Assembly: GCA_050251735.1 (NCBI GenBank)
Contig: JBFWMF010000018.1
Span: 1-64,000 of the forward strand
Length of the DNA: 64,000 bases
Direction of reading: 5' to 3'
Source: Desulfitobacterium sp050251735
GTDB lineage: Bacteria; Bacillota; Desulfitobacteriia; Desulfitobacteriales; Desulfitobacteriaceae
Shown piece after piece: positions 58,547 to 64,000 of the stretch. The translations under genes and the position numbers were made by a program. The notes under the pieces were generated by a model, which saw only the letters and a program-made list of their open reading frames with translations, was not told the origin of the DNA and searched no databases. How positions within the stretch are numbered: position 1 is the stretch's first letter; each line of letters opens with the position of its first letter.

Positions 58547-58691
58547 GCCCTAAGCCTCAGGCCCAAATTCAGTATTAACCCAGCTTAAGTCAGTATAAGG
58601 CGAGGGCGTTAGCCATGAACCCAATTCATGGGTGGAATTTGGGCTAAGCAATGGCTACGCCCTCCGATTATAGAGGTAAAGGAGTATTGTT
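58547..58691 (+). promoter_or_regulatory. Structured phnD-phnC intergenic RNA with possible pseudoknot
   Basis: GAGGGCGTTAGCCAT (58602-58616) pairs with ATGGCTACGCCCTC (58651-58664) with one bulge. Inside its loop, GAATTTGGGC (58635-58644) is perfectly complementary to GCCCAAATTC (58561-58570) upstream, so a pseudoknot or alternative folding is possible. A small CCTC/GAGG hairpin precedes the phnC ribosome site. It may set the ratio of binding protein to transporter. Confidence 0.5.
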
Positions 58692-59477
58692 ATGCCCTTA
58701 TTGGAGTTAAAAAGGATAGCCAAGGATTATAGCGGTCAGGTCTCAGCCTTGCGGGAGGTTACGTTCTCAGTGGAAGAGGGCGAATTCATCGCGATTATCG
58801 GCCCTTCCGGTGCGGGGAAGTCCACCTTGCTTCGCTGTATCAACAGAATGATTGAGCCCACTCATGGTGATATATATTTTGACGGCATCAATACCCTAGA
58901 GCTGGGCCGCAAAGATTTGAGAAGACTCAGAACCAGGATCGGTATGATTTTCCAACACTACAACTTGGTCAATCGGTTGACCGTGCTTGAGAATGTTTTG
59001 CATGGTCGGTTAGGGTATAAGTCTACGCTGGCTGGGATGGTTGGTTTATACAGCAAGGAGGAACAGGATCAGGCGCTGAAAATGCTGGAGGCCTTGGGCC
59101 TTAGCGAACAAATCTATAAACGTTGCGATCAATTAAGTGGAGGACAGAAGCAGCGGGTGGGAATCGCGCGGGCTTTGGTCCAGAATCCCCGCATGATACT
59201 TTGCGACGAACCAATTGCCTCCCTAGATCCTAACGCCTCCAAGGTTATCATGGATCATTTGCAAGGGATTTGCCGAAACATGGGAATTACGGTTATTGTC
59301 AATCTCCATCAAGTTCAGGTAGCCTTGCAATACTCTGATCGCATTATCGGTATCAATCAGGGTAGGGTAGTTTTCGACGACTCCCCTCGTCATCTTACGA
59401 AAGAAAAGATTCAAGAAATCTACGGTTCGGAAGCGAAAGATTTGATGATCAATCTAGGAGGAAAACATGCAGGCTAA
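58692..59477 (+). CDS. phnC: Phosphonate ABC transporter ATPase PhnC
   Basis: A 261-residue ABC ATPase. Walker A is GPSGAGKSTLLRC near 37-49, the signature LSGGQKQRVGIARALV and Walker B ILCDEPIASLDP, followed by the H-loop VNLHQVQVAL. It energises uptake through the two PhnE subunits. ATG 58692 follows AAAGGAG. It overlaps the first phnE by 11 bp. Confidence 0.94.
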   Translation: MPLLELKRIAKDYSGQVSALREVTFSVEEGEFIAIIGPSGAGKSTLLRCINRMIEPTHGDIYFDGINTLELGRKDLRRLRTRIGMIFQHYNLVNRLTVLENVLHGRLGYKSTLAGMVGLYSKEEQDQALKMLEALGLSEQIYKRCDQLSGGQKQRVGIARALVQNPRMILCDEPIASLDPNASKVIMDHLQGICRNMGITVIVNLHQVQVALQYSDRIIGINQGRVVFDDSPRHLTKEKIQEIYGSEAKDLMINLGGKHAG

Positions 59478-60261
59478 GCAGGTTGATATTTTAAGAAAAA
59501 GAAAACGGGATGGCGTTTTATTTATCCTGCTTTTAGTGGCTGTCACCTTGATCTCCATGGTGATCACTGAATATGACGTCGTTAAAAGCTTCACAAGTAT
59601 CCAAAAGGCTGTCGTATGGTCCGCTTCGAATTTTTATCCGGATGCGAAAGCCATGGCGAAGCTGCCTGATATCCTGCTTAAATTGCAAGAAACCGTGCTT
59701 ATCTCCTTAGCTTCAACCACCGTCGCTGCAGTATTTGCTATCATTTTGGCCCTAATGGGTTCCAGTACCACTAGGGTCAATAGTGCACTGAGTTTGTTAA
59801 GCAGAGCGATCGCCTCAGTTTTTCGCAACATACCCGTGGTCTCTTGGGGGATGGTCTTAGTTATCGCCTTCGGCCAAAGCTCACTGACCGGATATTTTGC
59901 CCTGTTCTTTATCTCGCTTGGATTTCTGACCCGAGCCTTTATGGAGACGATAGATGAAGTGGGAGAATCATTAGTCGAAGCACTTAAGGCTACCGGCGCC
60001 GGTTATTTTCATATTGTATTTCAGGCCGTGCTACCGGCCAGTATGCCGCAGATTATTAGCTGGCTTTTATATAATATTGAAACGAATATTCGCAATGCGA
60101 CTCTGGTCGGCATTCTGACGGGGACCGGAATCGGCTTTTCCTTTGATATCTACTATAAAAGCCTAAACTATCATGCGGCGAGCTTGGTCGTCATTCTGAT
60201 TGTAATTACCGTTCTTGCTATTGAATATGTTTCCAACTACGTCAGAAAGGTGGTCTTGTGA
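59467..60261 (+). CDS. phnE: Phosphonate ABC transporter permease PhnE (subunit 1)
   Basis: A 264-residue inner-membrane permease with about six helices and the binding-protein-dependent EAA loop (EALKATGAGYFHIVFQAVLPASMPQI near 173-198). It forms a heterodimeric pore with the next PhnE. ATG 59467 lies within the 3' end of phnC, after AGGAGGA. Its stop overlaps the next start by one base. Confidence 0.92.
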   Translation: MQAKQVDILRKRKRDGVLFILLLVAVTLISMVITEYDVVKSFTSIQKAVVWSASNFYPDAKAMAKLPDILLKLQETVLISLASTTVAAVFAIILALMGSSTTRVNSALSLLSRAIASVFRNIPVVSWGMVLVIAFGQSSLTGYFALFFISLGFLTRAFMETIDEVGESLVEALKATGAGYFHIVFQAVLPASMPQIISWLLYNIETNIRNATLVGILTGTGIGFSFDIYYKSLNYHAASLVVILIVITVLAIEYVSNYVRKVVL

Positions 60262-61127
60262 TGCAAGCTGAGGAATCTATCAGCCCGTTAACGAGCTTAG
60301 AAAGCGATCGAGCCAAGCTAAGGGGCTCAGTGCTCAGAAAGCCCTTGAATAAGTCGAGCTTGGCTATTCAAATTACCTTGACTGTCTTAGCTTTATTGAC
60401 AGTTTACGCCTTCCTTGTTTTCGATTATAAGGATATTAATGTTGGACAGGCCAGTCTTGCAACCTTGGAAAATTTTCGGATTATGTTTTTTGAACCGATG
60501 ACTACCCATTTTACCCTGAGGGAAGCCGGGTATGAAATCCTTATCACCTTAGCGCTAGCCTTTCTAACCACCTTACTGGGTGGAATCTTGGCCCTTTTTC
60601 TCGGTCTCCTTGCCGCTGAAAATCTCTCTAACGGTAGAGTCTCCAAAATCATCCGGAGTTGTGTCGCTTTTGTGCGGGCGGTACCTACGATTCTGTGGGT
60701 GCTGATCTTTGCCGTAGCTGCGGGATTAGGTAGCGTTGCTGCGGTGATTGGTATGAGTTTTCATTCTATAAGCTATTTGAGCAAGGCCTATTCTGAATCC
60801 TTTGAAGAAATGGATCCCGGGGTCATCGAGGCTATGAAGGCCAGCGGAGCAAGCTGGTGGCAAATCGTTTTTCAAGCCGTCTTGCCCTCATCGATTACTT
60901 ATTTGCTCTCTTGGACCTTTCTCCGCTTTGAGATCAATTTCGGGATAGCGGTGGCTATGGGCGCAGCAGCGGGAGCGGGGGGAATCGGTTTCAATCTCTA
61001 CATGGCCAGCGGTCATTATTTTGACCTGCGCGAAGTGGGACTCATCACCTATCTGATCTTATTTATTGCAATTATCCTCGAAAGCTTCTCAACAAGAATG
61101 AAGGCCAAGGTTCAAGTCAAAGGTTGA
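60261..61127 (+). CDS. phnE: Phosphonate ABC transporter permease PhnE (subunit 2)
   Basis: A 288-residue permease with an extra N-terminal cytoplasmic stretch of about 35 residues, about six helices and an EAA loop (EAMKASGASWWQIVFQAVLPSSITYLL). It shares the motif FVRAVPTILWVLIFA with family members. It is a tandem paralogue of subunit 1, but the two differ enough to be a true heterodimer. ATG 60261 follows AAGGTGG. Confidence 0.92.
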   Translation: MQAEESISPLTSLESDRAKLRGSVLRKPLNKSSLAIQITLTVLALLTVYAFLVFDYKDINVGQASLATLENFRIMFFEPMTTHFTLREAGYEILITLALAFLTTLLGGILALFLGLLAAENLSNGRVSKIIRSCVAFVRAVPTILWVLIFAVAAGLGSVAAVIGMSFHSISYLSKAYSESFEEMDPGVIEAMKASGASWWQIVFQAVLPSSITYLLSWTFLRFEINFGIAVAMGAAAGAGGIGFNLYMASGHYFDLREVGLITYLILFIAIILESFSTRMKAKVQVKG

Positions 61128-61196
61128 TTTGCACTTCGGAAAGGATTGCGGATAGTGACTCAAACCAGTCTGAAAAAGGAGTAGGAGCGAAAAACC

Positions 61197-62402
61197 ATGA
61201 GAACTAAGAAAGCCTGTATCTATAATGCCAGAATTGTTTTGCCGGAGAGAATTGTCAAGGGCTACCTGTTGATTGAGGGGAGCCGGATTTCCGAAGTTAT
61301 CGAAGGAAGCATCCCCAAAAACGATCGCCATCTGGATCTGGAGATGATTGACGCCCAGAATGCCTATGTGATGCCGGGTATGATTGATATGCATAGTGAC
61401 GCGATTGAAAAGGAAATTCAGCCTCGACCCAACAGCTTATTTCCCATCCCCATGGCCTATCAGGAGCTGGATAAAAAGTTGCCCGGTAGTGGCATTACTA
61501 CCATGTATCATTCCTTGTCCCTAAGCGATGACTGGGGAGTACGCAATACGGATGCGGTATTGATGATCATCAATACCATCAACGACTTGAAAGGCAAATG
61601 CTCACGCATCCGCCATAAAATTCACCTGCGCTATGAAATCGTGTTTCTCGAGGGAATCAGTACGCTGGAAAGTCTGATTCGCGAAGGTAGTATTGATCTG
61701 ATGTCCTATATGGATCACACCCCGGGTCAGGGTCAGTTTAAGGATATTGAAAGCTATAAGGAATTTACGATTAAATCCTTTGACTACCAAGCAGAGGAGA
61801 TTGACGCCTTTTTGGATAAAACTAAAGAGCATGCAGTCAAAATTGACTGGGCGGCGCTGATTCGTCTGGCTCGCCTAGCAAAAAGCAAAGGAATTAACCT
61901 CGCTTCTCACGATGATGATTCCCGAGCTAAAATCGAAATGCTCTGCGCCTGCGGCGGGCAAATCAGCGAGTTTCCTATCAACTTAGAGACTGCCCAATAT
62001 GCAAAGAGCAAAGGGATTTATGTTATCGTCGGCGCCCCAAACATCGTACGCGGACAATCCCATACCAATAACATGCGAGCCATCGATGCCATTCGTCATC
62101 AGGCTGCGGATATTATCTGTTCCGACTATCTACCCAGCGCTATGCTCCCTGCCGTCTTCAATCTGGTCAAAGAAGGCTGTAAGCTATCAGACGCAGTTAA
62201 GATGGTGACGCTCAATCCGGCTAAGGCTCTGGGTATTGCCCAAGAGGTCGGGAGTATCGAAGCAGGAAAACAAGCCGATCTGCTCATCGTGGAACAGTAT
62301 GAGGACTATCCTGTGGTGCGTAAAACCCTGGTGGGTGGCAAACTTGTTTACCAATCGGATTTTTCGGTTCAAAATTCTGAGCGGGTTGAAAATGCGGGAT
62401 AA
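61197..62402 (+). CDS. phnM: Phosphonate triphosphate pyrophosphatase PhnM (copy 2)
   Basis: A 401-residue second PhnM-type amidohydrolase. Seen: GMIDMHSDAIEKEIQPRPNS near 61-80, LRYEIVFLE, YMDHTPGQGQFKDIE, INLASHDDDSRAKIE and SDYLPSAMLPAVFNL. All metal-site motifs are kept. Compared with copy 1 the segment after PRP is longer (FPIPMAYQELDKKLPGSGITT), and the HSDAIEK motif is closer to that of E. coli PhnM. The two may differ in substrate (for example 5-triphosphates of different phosphonates). It lies after the transporter and before the PHP gene. Confidence 0.92.
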   Translation: MRTKKACIYNARIVLPERIVKGYLLIEGSRISEVIEGSIPKNDRHLDLEMIDAQNAYVMPGMIDMHSDAIEKEIQPRPNSLFPIPMAYQELDKKLPGSGITTMYHSLSLSDDWGVRNTDAVLMIINTINDLKGKCSRIRHKIHLRYEIVFLEGISTLESLIREGSIDLMSYMDHTPGQGQFKDIESYKEFTIKSFDYQAEEIDAFLDKTKEHAVKIDWAALIRLARLAKSKGINLASHDDDSRAKIEMLCACGGQISEFPINLETAQYAKSKGIYVIVGAPNIVRGQSHTNNMRAIDAIRHQAADIICSDYLPSAMLPAVFNLVKEGCKLSDAVKMVTLNPAKALGIAQEVGSIEAGKQADLLIVEQYEDYPVVRKTLVGGKLVYQSDFSVQNSERVENAG

Positions 62403-62416
62403 GGTGATGTACTGCT

Positions 62417-63259
62417 ATGATTGATTTACATGTTCACACGAAGACCTCTGATAATTCCCTAACGGCAGAGGAAATTATAAAAATGGCTAAGGACAAGGGG
62501 ATTACTCATCTGGCCATCACCGATCATGACACCACCAAGGGCTTGAACGAAGCGATTTCCTGGGGTTCAGAATACGATATCACGGTTATTCCGGGGATTG
62601 AGATTTCTGCCTATGACAACCAGCGCAAGAAGCGGGCCCATATTCTCGGGTTGAACGTCGAACCCGGGCACCCGGCTTTGGATGAGCTCTGCGCTCCCCT
62701 CACGGAAAAAAGAAATCAAGTCTCCTATGAGGTGGTCCAGCGACTGATTGCCGAGGGCTACGATTTGAGCTGGGAAGAGGTTCATAAGTATGCCGGGGGA
62801 ACCGGGGTATACAAGCAGCATATCATGCATGCCTTAGTGGATCAGGGGTATTGTGATGGAATCTACTCTGAACTTTACAAGACACTCTTTCATAGGGGTA
62901 GTAGCACAGAAGCACCGGGACGGGTCTATATTCCCCTGACCTATGCGGACGCTAGATTAGCCATCCACGCCGTCCGGGAAGCCGGTGGCATGGCTGCCCT
63001 TGCCCATCCGGGGCAGCTTGGCAATTTTGAGGCTATTGAGGAATGGGTAAAAGATGGCCTGGAAGGAATCGAAGCTTTCCATCCCAGCCATAGCAAAGAG
63101 GATGTGGCTCTTTCTTTAGAGTATGCTCGGCGCTTCAACCTTACGGTCACCGGCGGCTCTGACTTCCACGGATTTTATGGAGAAAAGCCGGTTGAATTGG
63201 GTTGTCCGGATCTGAATATGTCCAGTGTCAATGATTTAATCCTCAGAACATCAAGATAG
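62417..63259 (+). CDS. PHP-domain cyclic phosphate phosphodiesterase (PhnPP-like)
   Basis: A 280-residue PHP-family enzyme (COG0613 type). Metal motifs: DLHVHTKTSDNSL near 3-15, ITDHDTTKG near 35-43, IPGIEISAY near 58-66, AALAHPGQLG, AFHPSHSKE and TGGSDFHGFYG near 240-250. A related enzyme (PhnPP, described in Eggerthella lenta, with orthologues in Clostridioides difficile) converts 5-phosphoribosyl 1,2-cyclic phosphate to ribose 5-phosphate and phosphate by two steps. Its place at the end of a C-P lyase operon that lacks phnP and phnN makes that function likely here. ATG 62417 is 14 bp after phnM copy 2. Confidence 0.88.
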   Translation: MIDLHVHTKTSDNSLTAEEIIKMAKDKGITHLAITDHDTTKGLNEAISWGSEYDITVIPGIEISAYDNQRKKRAHILGLNVEPGHPALDELCAPLTEKRNQVSYEVVQRLIAEGYDLSWEEVHKYAGGTGVYKQHIMHALVDQGYCDGIYSELYKTLFHRGSSTEAPGRVYIPLTYADARLAIHAVREAGGMAALAHPGQLGNFEAIEEWVKDGLEGIEAFHPSHSKEDVALSLEYARRFNLTVTGGSDFHGFYGEKPVELGCPDLNMSSVNDLILRTSR

Positions 63260-63289
63260 GGTGCCTCGTGAGCTAGGAAGGGGAAAGTC

Positions 63290-63397
63290 ATGGAGAAAGC
63301 TTATCTCCTGTCCATGCGTTCTGATGATGTCCATCAATGGAAAGTATCTTTTGGAAAGGGTTGCTGTGATGAATCAAGAAGAAAAAGGAATGCATGA
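63290..63397 (+). CDS. Possible small ORF (35 aa) overlapping the next gene
   Basis: AGGAAGGGG precedes ATG 63290, which opens a 35-codon frame reading MEKAYLLSMRSDDVHQWKV with a CC pair near residues 26-27 and a basic end. It overlaps the start of the inositol monophosphatase-like gene in another frame. It could be a translationally coupled leader or chance; I recognise no family. Confidence 0.25.
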   Translation: MEKAYLLSMRSDDVHQWKVSFGKGCCDESRRKRNA

Positions 63398-64000
63398 CCT
63401 TGCTCTTAAATTAGTCAAACTCGCAGGTCAGCAACTAAAGAATGCACGCAATCTCTCAACACTTCAAGTCAGAGTAAAGACTTCCCATATGGATTTGGTC
63501 ACCAATCAAGATATTCTTACGGAGGAATTCCTCACGGAGAATATTCTCAGCAGCTACCCATCCCATCAGATTCTCGCCGAAGAAAGCTATTCAGCAGAGG
63601 GTGCAATGAGCAGCTCAGCCAAATCAGGCCATACTTATACATGGATTATTGACCCTATTGATGGTACTGTTAATTATTACCGTCTGGGCAAAGATTATGC
63701 CATCTCGTTAGCCCTGTATCGTGGTCAGGAGCCGATTTTTGGACTGATCTATGATGTAGCTAATGATATTATGTATGAAGGCAACTACCTTGACGGCGCA
63801 TTACAAAATGGACTGTTCTGTGGTAATGCGGGTACACAGGCAAGTGGTTGCAAAAGCTTGAACCAAGCTGTCGTAGGGCTTAGCTTAAGAACAATGAGGG
63901 AATTTAGCGGTGCCGGTATGGATGTGCTGGGCATGCTCGCCAAGGTACAGGCCCATCGCTATCTAGGCTGTGCCTCGTTGGAATTATGCAAGGTGGCTAA
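63369..64000 (+). CDS. Inositol monophosphatase-family phosphatase (3' end outside window)
   Basis: At least 210 residues, with no stop before the window ends. It has the IMPase fold motifs: DLVTNQDILTEEFL near 38-51, ILAEESYSAEG (metal Glu), and WIIDPIDGTVNYYR (metal Asp pair, D-P-I-D-G-T) near 98-111. The final W-D-x-A-A motif would lie beyond the edge. Family members dephosphorylate inositol phosphates, sugar phosphates or PAP. Its position right after the PHP gene suggests that it may handle a phosphorylated sugar intermediate of the phosphonate pathway, but this is conjecture. ATG 63369 is preceded by GGAAAGGG. Confidence 0.82.
   Translation, partial: MNQEEKGMHDLALKLVKLAGQQLKNARNLSTLQVRVKTSHMDLVTNQDILTEEFLTENILSSYPSHQILAEESYSAEGAMSSSAKSGHTYTWIIDPIDGTVNYYRLGKDYAISLALYRGQEPIFGLIYDVANDIMYEGNYLDGALQNGLFCGNAGTQASGCKSLNQAVVGLSLRTMREFSGAGMDVLGMLAKVQAHRYLGCASLELCKVA

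Overview
The window looks like chromosome of an anaerobic, spore-forming, low-to-moderate GC Firmicute of the Peptococcaceae, and resembles Desulfitobacterium. This is an inference. It rests on Clostridia-type 5S rRNA, corrinoid methyltransferase genes with sigma-54 control, a hexahaem c-type cytochrome lipoprotein, hydrogenase maturation genes, tiny YjcZ-like sporulation membrane proteins, and the yebC-ruvCAB-spoIID-queA-tgt-yajC-secDF gene order. Gene identities come from recognising motifs by eye; no database search was run.

Layout. 0-1.06 kb: end of an rRNA operon with one normal 5S gene, then two near-identical 320-bp tandem units, each holding a 5S-like sequence with insertions where loops C and D would lie, then a third, more degraded 5S remnant. 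1.06-13.9 kb: an accessory one-carbon (methyl-transfer) island. It has a hydantoinase/oxoprolinase-type ATPase and a small Cys protein on the minus strand. On the plus strand it has a pterin-dependent methyltransferase, a corrinoid protein, a UroD-type methyltransferase, a broken DUF2284 gene, a PAS-AAA-Fis sigma-54 activator, a DUF1638 protein, a complete TRAP transporter (P-Q-M), and a second, diverged methyltransferase. Two near-perfect -24/-12 promoters precede the methyltransferase operon and the DUF1638-TRAP operon, so the activator probably switches on both uptake and demethylation of an unknown methylated compound. 13.9-20.4 kb: transposase debris, a VTT membrane protein, a CbpA-type co-chaperone, a glutaredoxin-like protein, a ketopantoate reductase-like protein, a small unknown protein and the hexahaem cytochrome, ending in hairpin-rich DNA.

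20.4-25.6 kb: hypFCDE for the NiFe-hydrogenase Fe(CN)2CO ligand set, plus a DUF3842-like protein. 25.7-25.9 kb: a minus-strand remnant of a NapC/NrfH-like cytochrome. 26-36.3 kb: core genes yebC, ruvC, ruvA, ruvB, a SpoIID-like gene, queA, tgt, yajC, an ecsC-like gene and a fused secDF. 36.5-38.7 kb: ilvB-ilvN. 38.9-41.7 kb: a polysaccharide deacetylase lipoprotein, four alternating tiny membrane proteins, a 28-residue Trp-rich peptide gene on the minus strand, and a membrane protein. 41.8-49.7 kb: recJ, apt, relA/spoT, dtd, an MBL hydrolase and hemZ.

49.7-64 kb: a C-P lyase region. The genes are a PhnF-like regulator overlapping hemZ, phnGHIJK, phnM, a hexapeptide transferase, phnL, the phnDCEE transporter, a second phnM, a PHP-domain cyclic phosphodiesterase (PhnPP-like) and the start of an inositol monophosphatase-like gene. 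No phnP or phnN is seen. The PHP enzyme can supply the missing step by taking the cyclic ribose phosphate straight to ribose 5-phosphate. The least explained parts are the sigma-54 methyl-transfer/TRAP island, the expanded 5S copies, the Trp-rich peptide, and two structured intergenic RNAs in the phn region.
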